Source: CAZLRH01 sp964562015
GTDB taxonomy: Bacteria > Verrucomicrobiota > Verrucomicrobiia > Opitutales > JABDGR01
Direction: 5' to 3'
Assembly (NCBI GenBank): GCA_964562015.1
Contig: CAZLRH010000019.1
Span: forward strand, 4,070 to 68,069
DNA: 64,000 nt
Shown: piece by piece, positions 17,314 to 25,059 of the stretch
Layout of the letters: the number at the start of each line of letters is the position of its first letter
How positions within the stretch are numbered: position 1 is the stretch's first letter
Program-made: the position numbers and the translations under genes
Notes under the pieces: model-generated
What the model saw: only the letters and a program-made list of their open reading frames with translations
Told to the model about the DNA's origin: nothing
The model's database searches: none

Positions 17314-18081
17314 ATGGACGACCCGACCACGCCAAGCGCAAAGCCCGCGGCCCCCGTGCCGCCGCGCCCGCCCCCGCCGGCCCGCGAAAACCTCTGGGCC
17401 AACCTGGGCTTCAACATCGCCCTGCCCGCGTTGTTGATGAGCGCGAAGGTGCAAAAGCTCATTGGCCTGCCGCCGGTGGCGATGCTGCTGGTCGCGCTGG
17501 CGTTTCCCTTGGGCTACGGTGTGTATGATTTGTGGAAGCGGCGCACCTGGAATGTCTTTTCCATCATTGGCCTGGTGGCGCTGCTGCTCACAGGCGGCAT
17601 CGGCCTGTTGCAGTTGCAACCGCAATGGGTGGCCGTGAAAGATGCCGCCGTGCCGCTGGTGCTCGGCGTTTTGGTGGTCGGCTCACTGGCCGCGAAACGC
17701 CCGCTCGCGCAAGTGCTCCTGCTCAACCCGTCGGTGATCGACGTCGTGCGCGTGGAAGCCGCGCTGGAGGCGCGCGATGGCTGGCCCGCGTTTCGCGCGC
17801 TGCTGCGCCGGGCCACGCTGCTCGTGGCGACGTCGTTTATATTGCACGCGATCATGAACTACTTCCTCGCGCGCCACCTGGTGAAGTCACCGCCCGGCAC
17901 GCCGGAATTCACCGCCGAAATCGGCCGCATGACGCTCCTCAGTTGGCCCATCATCATTCTCCCCACCGGCCTGATTCTCGTGGGCGCGATGTATTACATG
18001 CTCCACGGCCTCACCAAAGTCACCGGCCTCGCCCTCGACGATATGTTTCATGATCAGCCCGCGAAACCAAAGGAGAAATGA
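17314..18081 (+). CDS. VC0807-like integral membrane protein
   Basis: A 255-residue polytopic protein with a Pro-rich cytoplasmic N-terminus (residues 8-23) and about six hydrophobic helices. The segments LGFNIALPALLM, ALAFPLGYGVYDL, FSIIGLVALLLTGGIGLLQL and KDAAVPLVLGVLVVGSL are characteristic of the VC0807 family. Function is unknown. It is transcribed divergently from coaB. Confidence 0.8.
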   Translation: MDDPTTPSAKPAAPVPPRPPPPARENLWANLGFNIALPALLMSAKVQKLIGLPPVAMLLVALAFPLGYGVYDLWKRRTWNVFSIIGLVALLLTGGIGLLQLQPQWVAVKDAAVPLVLGVLVVGSLAAKRPLAQVLLLNPSVIDVVRVEAALEARDGWPAFRALLRRATLLVATSFILHAIMNYFLARHLVKSPPGTPEFTAEIGRMTLLSWPIIILPTGLILVGAMYYMLHGLTKVTGLALDDMFHDQPAKPKEK

Positions 18082-18160
18082 GTCGGGAATGGCAGCCACT
18101 GATTTTTGACGCCTTCCCCGCGGGCAGGCCTTTTTGCAAAAAGGGCAAAATTCTCTTCTT

Positions 18161-18188
18161 TGTGTCCTTCGCGCTCTTCGCGGTAAAA
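18161..18188. repeat. single arm of a dispersed intergenic repeat
   Basis: Contains TCCTTCGCGCTCTTCGCGGT, closely related to the arms at 33021-33122 and to the copies near 50745 and 63470. It lies in the gap between the VC0807-like gene and gmhA. Confidence 0.65.
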
Positions 18189-18204
18189 CTCTTTTCCTAA
18201 CTTC

Positions 18205-18837
18205 CTATCTTGGTCCCGCCGCGCCCGTGCCGAAAAAAGTCTCTTCCAGCATGAGGCACAGGCAGTGGTAAACGGGCAGGTGGAATTCCTGAATTTTAAA
18301 AGTCTCCTTCGCGGGGACGCGGATGCAAGCGTCGCATTTCGCCAAAAGCTTGCCGCCGGTTTCGCCGGTCAGCCCGATGACTTTCACGCCGCGGGCCTTG
18401 GCGGCGTCGGCGGCATGCAGGACATTGACGGAATTGCCGGAGGTCGTGATGGCGAGCAAGGAATCGCCGGCGCGCCCGAGGCCCCACGTCAACTGCGCGA
18501 ACACATAGCGCGGGTCGCAATCATTCGCAAAGGCCGTCGCCAGCGCCGCCAATTGCGGCAGCGGAATGGCGGGGAGCGCGCCCTGTAAATTCGAGGCGAG
18601 TTCGACGCCCAATTTCGCGGCATCGGCCGCGGGCAGCGTGCGCGCGTGGCCGAAACCCTTCAGCAGTTCCCCGGAAATATGGTCGGCATCCGCCGCGCTT
18701 CCGCCATTGCCGCAGAGGAGTAATTTGCCGCCGCCGCGAAACGTCTGCTCCAGCAACGCGTAGGCCTGTTCGATTTGCCCCGCGCAACCCGCCAGCGGCG
18801 GATAACGGTCAATCAAAGTCTGCAATCGCGGGTGCAT
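18205..18837 (-). CDS. gmhA: D-sedoheptulose-7-phosphate isomerase-like SIS protein
   Basis: A 210-residue SIS-domain protein. GKLLLCGNGGSAADADHISG near residues 38-57, ITTSGNSVNVLHAADAAK near 130 and the C-terminal KIQEFHLPVYHCLCLMLEE (catalytic Glu/His region) match GmhA/DiaA proteins. GmhA makes D-glycero-D-manno-heptose 7-phosphate for LPS; the related DiaA binds DnaA, so the exact role is inferred. ATG 18837 was chosen because the upstream GTG lies in the palindromic repeat. Confidence 0.85.
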   Translation of the reverse strand: MHPRLQTLIDRYPPLAGCAGQIEQAYALLEQTFRGGGKLLLCGNGGSAADADHISGELLKGFGHARTLPAADAAKLGVELASNLQGALPAIPLPQLAALATAFANDCDPRYVFAQLTWGLGRAGDSLLAITTSGNSVNVLHAADAAKARGVKVIGLTGETGGKLLAKCDACIRVPAKETFKIQEFHLPVYHCLCLMLEETFFGTGAAGPR

Positions 18838-18849
18838 GGGGGATTTATT

Positions 18850-19029
18850 TTCCACAGATTTCACCGATTAACACAGATTTGGAAACGAAAAAGCAAGCAA
18901 CCGCAGATTTCGCAGATGGGCGCAGTTGGGAACAGTCAAAGTCTTTTTCGGAAAAAAATCTGCGTTTATCTGCGAAATCTGCGGTTGCTTCAGGTTTTTA
19001 ATCGGTGTGAATCGGTGTAATCTGTGGAA
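18850..19029. repeat. nested palindromic intergenic element (CGCAGAT family)
   Basis: A 180-bp element. The outer arms are TTCCACAGATT (18850-18860) and AATCTGTGGAA (19019-19029), an intermediate pair is ACCGATTA / TAATCGGT, and the inner arms are 21-nt perfect complements at 18897-18917 and 18968-18988 built on CGCAGATTTCGCAGAT. A second member is at 63498-63607. It nearly fills the space between guaB and gmhA. Confidence 0.95.
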
Positions 19030-19033
19030 GAAT

Positions 19034-20698
19034 TTATGCCTTCGTGGCCTTCACTTCAATCACATCGTGCGGAGCGGCTTCCCTCATGCCGGCGGCGGTG
19101 ACCCGCGCGTACCGGGCGTTCGTGCGCAATTCCGCGAGGGTGCGCGCACCGAGATAGCCCATGCCGCTCTGCAAGCCGCCCAGCAGTTGCCCGAGCACCA
19201 CATCCAGCGAACCCGCAATTTCTTTCAAGGCTTCGATGCCTTCCGCCGCGAGTTTTTGCGGCCCCGCCGATGCTTTTTCGTGGCCGTAGCGCGCGGCGGA
19301 ACCGGCTTTCATCGCTTCAAGGCTGCCCATGCCGCGGTACTGTTTATAAAATTTGCCCTCGATTTCGATAATTTGCCCCGGCGCTTCGCGGCAACCGGCG
19401 AGCAACCCGCCGAGAATCACGGCATCTGCGAGCGTCAGCGCCTTCACGATGTCGCCGCTTTTGGTGATGCCGCCGTCGGCGATGATGCGCACACCTCGCC
19501 GCCGGGCCGCGCCCGCCGCCACATACAGGGCCGTGAGCTGGGGAATTCCCACGCCCGCGACGATGCGCGTCGTGCAAATCGAACCCGGACCCTGGCCAAT
19601 CTTGATCGCATCAGCGCCGGCGTCGGCGAGAAAAGTCACGCCCGCCGCGCTGGTCACGTTGCCGGCGATGATCGTCAATTCCGGAAATTCCTGGCGCAAC
19701 AAGCGCACGCATTGGCCGACACCTTCCGTGTGGCCGTGCGCGGTGGAAATCGCCACGGCATCCACGCCCGCCGCCACGAGCGCGCCCGCGTGCGCCAGCA
19801 ACCGGTCGCGGTCGAGTTGGCCCGCCGTCGTGCGTGGCGCCGACAGCGCGGCCCCGCAGACGAGGCGGAATTGCCGGTCGCGCGCCGGCTTCACATTCGC
19901 GCGGGATTCTTCCGTGATGCGCTCAATGTCGCTTAAAGTAAACAGCCCGCGCAGGCGGTCCTGGTCGTCCACCACGAGGAGCTTGTTGATGCCCATGCGC
20001 TCGGTGAAGAATTTGTCCGCCGCGGCGATGGGATTTTGCCCCAGTTGCTTTTCGTGAATCGTGAAAACCTCGCCGCGCGGGGTCATCGCCTCGGCCACGG
20101 TCTTGGCGCGGTAGCGGTCCTTGACCACGCGGCCCGGCAGCAGGCCGAGCAGCACGCCCTTCTCATTCACCACGGGAAAAGTGCGGAAGGAGAAACGCTT
20201 CGCGTCCACGCGCTCCAGCACATCGCCGATGGTTTGCTCCGGGGTGACCTTGATCGGGTCCTGGATCAGCCCGTGAATGTGGTACTTCACGCGCTCGACC
20301 TCATGCACCTGGTCCTTCTCCGCCATGTTGTAGTGGATGAGGCCGAGGCCGCCGTTGAGCGCCATGCCGATGGCCATGCCCGATTCCGTCACGGTGTCCA
20401 TGTCCGACGAAATGATGGGCATGGATAACGGCAGGCGGTCGCTCAACGAGGATTCCAGGCGTGTCTCGCGCGGGAGGACTTCGGAATAGCGCGTCGCGAG
20501 CGTCACGTCGTCGTACGTCAGCGCGGTGGGCGCCGTGGCGGGAAAAAATTCATCCGCGGGCTGGTAAAACCGTTCGTCGTCGCGGGCGGGTGCGGCGACC
20601 GTTTTTGCGGTGGTTTTTCCGCGCGCGCGGGAGACAACCGCGGCGGGGGGCGGAGTTGCGCGCGGGCGGGAGAGGGGCTTGCGGGAAGATGCGCTCAT
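19034..20698 (-). CDS. guaB: inosine-5'-monophosphate dehydrogenase
   Basis: About 554 residues. It catalyses NAD-dependent oxidation of IMP to XMP, the committed step to GMP. ALTYDDVTLATRYSEVLP opens the catalytic barrel, two CBS domains occupy roughly residues 130-250, and GPGSICTTRIVAGVGIPQL near 375 holds the catalytic Cys. IIADGGITKSGDIVKAL, YKQYRGMGSLEAM and GGLQSGMGYLGARTL follow. The Ala/Pro/Lys-rich N-terminal extension of about 55 residues is unusual. Start at 20698 has a GGGAAAG sequence upstream; an ATG at 20722 is the alternative. ade lies upstream on the same strand. Confidence 0.93.
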   Translation of the reverse strand: MSASSRKPLSRPRATPPPAAVVSRARGKTTAKTVAAPARDDERFYQPADEFFPATAPTALTYDDVTLATRYSEVLPRETRLESSLSDRLPLSMPIISSDMDTVTESGMAIGMALNGGLGLIHYNMAEKDQVHEVERVKYHIHGLIQDPIKVTPEQTIGDVLERVDAKRFSFRTFPVVNEKGVLLGLLPGRVVKDRYRAKTVAEAMTPRGEVFTIHEKQLGQNPIAAADKFFTERMGINKLLVVDDQDRLRGLFTLSDIERITEESRANVKPARDRQFRLVCGAALSAPRTTAGQLDRDRLLAHAGALVAAGVDAVAISTAHGHTEGVGQCVRLLRQEFPELTIIAGNVTSAAGVTFLADAGADAIKIGQGPGSICTTRIVAGVGIPQLTALYVAAGAARRRGVRIIADGGITKSGDIVKALTLADAVILGGLLAGCREAPGQIIEIEGKFYKQYRGMGSLEAMKAGSAARYGHEKASAGPQKLAAEGIEALKEIAGSLDVVLGQLLGGLQSGMGYLGARTLAELRTNARYARVTAAGMREAAPHDVIEVKATKA

Positions 20699-20759
20699 GG
20701 CCGGTGTCTTTCCCAGCGTCATTTAACGCCGAAACCGTCCGGTGGCAAACATCTTTTTT

Positions 20760-22418
20760 CTACTCCGCCCACGGGCTCACGAGTTTAAACTTGCCCACGT
20801 CGAACAAGCCCCGGTCGCCGAGTTTCAGTTGGGGAATCACCAGCAGCGCCAGAAACGACAGGCACATGTACGGCGCGCGCAACCCGCAGCCCGCGCCGCG
20901 CGCGAGGTCCGACAATTCCTTGTACGCCGCGCCCACTTCCTGCGCCTTGCCCGTGCTCATCAACCCCGCAATGGCGAGTGGCAAAACTTTTTCGACCCGG
21001 CCGCCCGCAAAGCTCAGCCCGCCGCCGTGCTCGATCACAAGATTCACCGCGCGCGCCAAGTCCTCATCGTTGGCGCCCACTGCCACCACGTTGTGCGAAT
21101 CGTGCGCCACGCTCGACGCGAGCGCTCCTTGCTTGAGTCCGAAATTCCGCACCAGCGCCACCGCCGGCGGCGCGTTTTCGTAACGATTCACCACCGTCAA
21201 TTTCAGCAAATCGCGCGCTGGATCGCACGCCACGAAGCCTTCTTTCGTAACGAGCGGCAGTTCGACGGTTTCGCCGGTAAAAATCTGGCCGTCGAGCGCC
21301 TCGATGACGCGCATCTTTTTGCCGGGCTCGGCGCGCAACGCGAAATCCGCCGGTTTTTTCGGGCCGGCGCGGAAAAAATTCACGGGCATCACCGGCGCAA
21401 ACGCCGTGAGCGGCCAGCCGCCTTCGGCCACGAGCCGCCCGTTCACCCACGTTCGCCGCACGCGAAAATCCGTCAAATTATCCACCTCAATAAGGTCCGC
21501 CGGGTCGCCCGCTTGGAGCAAGCCCACCGGCAGGCCGTAGTGTTTGATGGGATTGAGCGTCGCCGCGCGCAACGCCGTCATCGGCGGCACGCCATTGGCC
21601 ACGGCGCGGCGCACCATCGCGTCAATTTGTGAGACGAGCAATTCGTCCGGATGTTTGTCGTCGCTGCAAAAACCGCAATATTCCGGCGCCTCGAGGAGCA
21701 GCGGCCACAAGGCGTCGAAATTCCGCGCCGCCGAACCTTCGCGAATCCACACCTTCATGCCCAGCGCCGCGCGCTGCCGGGCCTCCTCGAGTGTGCGGCA
21801 CTCGTGGTCGGTCTCGATGCCCGCCGCGATATATTTTTTCAAATCCTCGCCGAGGACGCCCGGCGAGTGGCCGTCCACGCGTTTGCCGCGTTTTTTCGCC
21901 TCGGCCACAATGGCGACCATCAGCGGATCTTTGAAAATGACGCCCGGGAAATTCATCACCTCGGACAAATAGAGCACCGCGGGATCGTCCAGCAATTCGC
22001 CCACCTCTTTCGCCCCGAATTTCGCGCCCGCAGTTTCAAAGCTTGTGGCCGGCACGCACGACGGCGCGCCGAAGAAAATCTTGCACGCCGCGCGTTGCGA
22101 GTCCGCCAGCATCCAGCGCACGCCCGGAATCCCGAGCACATTCGCTATCTCATGCGGGTCGCTGACGGTGGCCACGGTCCCGTGCACGACCGCCACGCGC
22201 GCGAACTCCGTCGGCGGCAGCATCGAGCTTTCGACATGCACATGCGCGTCCACGAAGCCCGGCAGGAACCACGGCGCATTCGCTTGCGGCGGCCCGCCGG
22301 CCTGGACACCCGCGATGCGGCCGCCCGCCAGGAAAATCTTCCCCGCAAACATCCGTCCGCCCACGACGTCCACGATATTGCCGGTCAAAACCTGGTTTGG
22401 ATTCTCGCCATCTGCCAT
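20760..22418 (-). CDS. ade: adenine deaminase
   Basis: About 552 residues, of the Ade/amidohydrolase family that converts adenine to hypoxanthine. Motifs in order: FVDAHVHVESSMLPP (HxH metal site), VSDPHEIANVLGIPG, VDGHSPGV, ETDHECRT, FCSDDKHPDELL (Asp ligand), and the C-terminal VAHDSHNVVAVGANDED. With guaB downstream it channels adenine to IMP and then XMP. Start MADGENPN was chosen because the 24 residues upstream are not conserved-looking and overlap the divergent promoter region. Confidence 0.92.
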   Translation of the reverse strand: MADGENPNQVLTGNIVDVVGGRMFAGKIFLAGGRIAGVQAGGPPQANAPWFLPGFVDAHVHVESSMLPPTEFARVAVVHGTVATVSDPHEIANVLGIPGVRWMLADSQRAACKIFFGAPSCVPATSFETAGAKFGAKEVGELLDDPAVLYLSEVMNFPGVIFKDPLMVAIVAEAKKRGKRVDGHSPGVLGEDLKKYIAAGIETDHECRTLEEARQRAALGMKVWIREGSAARNFDALWPLLLEAPEYCGFCSDDKHPDELLVSQIDAMVRRAVANGVPPMTALRAATLNPIKHYGLPVGLLQAGDPADLIEVDNLTDFRVRRTWVNGRLVAEGGWPLTAFAPVMPVNFFRAGPKKPADFALRAEPGKKMRVIEALDGQIFTGETVELPLVTKEGFVACDPARDLLKLTVVNRYENAPPAVALVRNFGLKQGALASSVAHDSHNVVAVGANDEDLARAVNLVIEHGGGLSFAGGRVEKVLPLAIAGLMSTGKAQEVGAAYKELSDLARGAGCGLRAPYMCLSFLALLVIPQLKLGDRGLFDVGKFKLVSPWAE

Positions 22419-22524
22419 GGTCGAAATCGTGCCTGCGTCGCCCGCCCGCGCAAGCGTGGAATTGGGTGAAGGCGGAATGGCGAAATTCATTTACTCCGCG
22501 GCTCTAAACTCCGAAACTCCCGCC

Positions 22525-24420
22525 ATGCCTTCAAACCGCCGCCTCCCGTCCCGCCTTATAGCCCTCGTCCTTTTCTCCCTCGTGGCTTCGTCCGCGCTCG
22601 TCCGCGCCGCCACCCCTGCCGCGAATCCCCGCGACGGCTACGCCGGCTTCACCCAGTACTACACGCTGCCGTATGCGAATGATCCCGGTTTCGGGGCGGC
22701 CAATCCCAAAGACCCGACGATCAAGCTCATCGTTGCCAATACTACCTTCGAGGTTCCGTTGGACACCGGTTCGCGCGCGCTCTACCTGAGTGCCGCGGCG
22801 CTGCCGTCCAACATCACCCTGAACGGCCCCGAGGGGCACGTCTATCTCAACAGCAGCGGTCGTATTTTCAACGGCACCTGGACGAACACGACGGTGGTGT
22901 TTCCCGACGCTGTCGGCGCGGGTGGCGCCACCGGCCCGGCGACGGCGACGATGTCAGTGCTCGTCGTGCAGTCCGTCACCTGCTCCGCGGTGCCGCCGCC
23001 CGGCACCTCCGTCGCGGAAACCACGTTCGGCACCATCCCGGAGTCGGGCAATGTCGTGCTGGCCAACGGAGGCGGCAATCTGGCGTTCAGCAACTACGTG
23101 GTGACCCTCACGCCGGGCCAGGTCGTCGCCTACGCCGATAACGAGGGCATCCTCGGCAACGTCTCGAATTTCGGCGTCGGCTTCGACCGCACGGGCGTCG
23201 GCACCGCACCGGTCAACGATGATTACAACCAGCAATACGACGCATTCTTCAATCTCGCCGAAATGCGTGCGGGCACCATGGTGCCAGGTTACATTTTGAT
23301 GGAAACGGCGGTCCAGCTCGGCCTGACGCAGAATACCACCGGCTATGCATACACCAATCTTGCCCCCACCGGTTTCAGCCAGATTCCGCCCAGCCCGCCG
23401 GACTGGCAGGCGCCCACGGGCACGTTGGTTTACGGCGGCAAAACCTATGCCACGGGCCAGCTCGTCATCGATATTGGCATTTCCCACGGCATCATGACGC
23501 TGCCGGGCCAGCCGACTTCGGGCACGACGGTCGATTTGCCCATCACGGTCAACCTCATCAATTCCGGCGGCGCGGTCAGCTATGTCATCAACAACTCCAC
23601 GGCCAATCTCCTGAACCCCGTGCTCGACGGCAATCTCTCCATTTCCTGGTTCGCACCGCTGGACGGCATCTATTCCGAGAACCTGCCGCCGTACCGCGGC
23701 CAGCTTTTTAACACCGGCCGCGATGTGCTCAATGCCTATAATTTCCTCTACGACGCCGCGCACGGCTACCTCGGCCTGCTGCCCAATGGCAACAGCGTGC
23801 CCTCGGCCGGCCTTAAATTCACCGCGGGTTTTTACCCCAGCCCGGTGGTGCCGTCGTCGCCTGTCATCAATGTCCAGCCGGTCAAGCAGGCGGCCAAATT
23901 CGGGGGCACGGTGACCTTCTCCGCCTCCGTCTTGGGCAATCCCCCGCCCACGTTTCAATGGCAGATCTCCCTCGATGGCGGCAAGACCTGGCGCAACCTG
24001 ACCAGCTCCAGTGTCTATCGTGGTGCGACGACGGACGCGCTCACCCTCAAAGCCAATGCCTCGATGAACGGCAACCTTTTCCGCGTGGTGGCGACGAATG
24101 CCGCCGGTCGCCGCACCAGCACCGCTGTTGGCCTCGCGGTCGGCACGTTCCCGGTCATCACCGGCCAGCCGGTGGGCCAGACTGTGCGCGCGGGTCAGAC
24201 CGTAATCTTCACCGCCACGGCCACGGGTACCGGTCCCTTGTCCTACGCCTGGTATTTCAACGGCAAGAAACTGGCCGGCGGCGCTCACGTCAAATGGCCC
24301 AACCGTCTCACCATGCTGCTGCTGCGGGTGACTCCGGCCAATGCCGGCAATTACCGCCTGACCGTCACCAATGCGGTCGGCTCAGTCACCAGCAACGCCG
24401 TCGCCCTGAAGGTGCGTTGA
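22525..24420 (+). CDS. secreted pepsin-like aspartic-protease-domain protein with two Ig-like domains
   Basis: A 631-residue exported protein. The signal peptide is residues 1-29 (LIALVLFSLVASSAL then RAAT). Residues 60-430 resemble a two-lobed pepsin fold: FEVPLDTGSRALYL with D80-T-G, a second-lobe candidate QLVIDIGISHGIMTLP with D316-I-G, and a closing NAYNFLYDAAHGYLGLLPN. Two Ig-like domains follow at about 447-538 and 542-631 (QPVGQTVRAGQTVIFTATAT). Peptidase activity is inferred from motif spacing only; the second motif is non-canonical. It is divergent from ade and on the same strand as the larger Ig protein. Confidence 0.7.
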   Translation: MPSNRRLPSRLIALVLFSLVASSALVRAATPAANPRDGYAGFTQYYTLPYANDPGFGAANPKDPTIKLIVANTTFEVPLDTGSRALYLSAAALPSNITLNGPEGHVYLNSSGRIFNGTWTNTTVVFPDAVGAGGATGPATATMSVLVVQSVTCSAVPPPGTSVAETTFGTIPESGNVVLANGGGNLAFSNYVVTLTPGQVVAYADNEGILGNVSNFGVGFDRTGVGTAPVNDDYNQQYDAFFNLAEMRAGTMVPGYILMETAVQLGLTQNTTGYAYTNLAPTGFSQIPPSPPDWQAPTGTLVYGGKTYATGQLVIDIGISHGIMTLPGQPTSGTTVDLPITVNLINSGGAVSYVINNSTANLLNPVLDGNLSISWFAPLDGIYSENLPPYRGQLFNTGRDVLNAYNFLYDAAHGYLGLLPNGNSVPSAGLKFTAGFYPSPVVPSSPVINVQPVKQAAKFGGTVTFSASVLGNPPPTFQWQISLDGGKTWRNLTSSSVYRGATTDALTLKANASMNGNLFRVVATNAAGRRTSTAVGLAVGTFPVITGQPVGQTVRAGQTVIFTATATGTGPLSYAWYFNGKKLAGGAHVKWPNRLTMLLLRVTPANAGNYRLTVTNAVGSVTSNAVALKVR

Positions 24421-24487
24421 AAAACGCCGCGCGCCGCGCGCGATTGGGTTTTCCCTCGGGGCGGTGACGTTCCGCGGTCGATTTTGA

Positions 24488-24515
24488 TTGCATCAAACGT
24501 TGTTACGCCTATAGT
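24488..24515 (+). promoter_or_regulatory. candidate sigma-70-type promoter for the RHH gene
   Basis: TTGCAT (24488-24493) and TATAGT (24510-24515) with a 16-bp spacer, 10 bp ahead of the start codon at 24526. Such close spacing would give a nearly leaderless transcript. Confidence 0.4.
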
Positions 24516-24525
24516 AATGGTCTCT

Positions 24526-24705
24526 ATGGCAAAAAAATCCAGCAAAGTAACCCGTGCCGCTCGCGGCCAGGGGATGACAATGATTTCAATTTCGGTAGCG
24601 GAAAGCCTCGTCGCCAAAATCGATGCGATGGCCGCGGCTGAGCGCCGCAATCGCTCCAACTTCATCGCGAATGTGATGGAGCAGTACACCAAGCGCGGCA
24701 AGTAG
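24526..24705 (+). CDS. small ribbon-helix-helix DNA-binding protein
   Basis: A 59-residue protein. A basic N-terminus (MAKKSSKVTRAARGQ) is followed by a beta strand MTMISISV and two helices (ESLVAKIDAMAAAE and NRSNFIANVMEQYTK), the RHH/CopG pattern. No toxin gene is adjacent, so it may be a transcriptional regulator rather than an antitoxin. It sits between the two Ig-domain protein genes, all on the plus strand. Confidence 0.78.
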   Translation: MAKKSSKVTRAARGQGMTMISISVAESLVAKIDAMAAAERRNRSNFIANVMEQYTKRGK

Positions 24706-25059
24706 CCGGTGCTTGGAGGATGGCCGCTGCGGCGGTGTTTGGGCAGGACGGAAGCAAGGACTCGCTTTTTCCGTTGGTTTGTCGTGGCCCGAGGCCGAGG
24801 TTCAGGCCAGGTCCACCATCCCGTTTGGCCAAATTATCGAAGTTAACCTTCGGTCAGGGATGAGCCGCGTACCTAGGTTTCCTCTCGCCGTAGGCGCAAG
24901 AGGGTCGGTCAAACGCTATTGGCTTCCGGGCGGGAATTATGCGCTAGAGATTAGTTTGACACGGAATTAACCCTAGTGTCTTTTTTAGGTGCTCTGCCTT
25001 ATATTCTCCACGCCTGCACGTGTGAAGAGGATTGGCTCAACTCGGTTAATTTCACTCCC
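24706..25059. other. intergenic region, no gene recognised
   Basis: 354 bases between the RHH gene and the NHL/Ig protein. A frame at 24713-24970 has no recognisable domain or plausible start and is not called. The region probably holds the promoter of the next gene. Confidence 0.5.

Noticed and set aside
22954..24288. Minus-strand frame of 444 codons opposite the protease-like gene
   Set aside because: Antisense shadow; Gly/Arg-rich with no domain.
24713..24970. 85-codon plus-strand frame between the RHH and NHL genes
   Set aside because: No domain, no plausible leader and unremarkable composition; left as intergenic.
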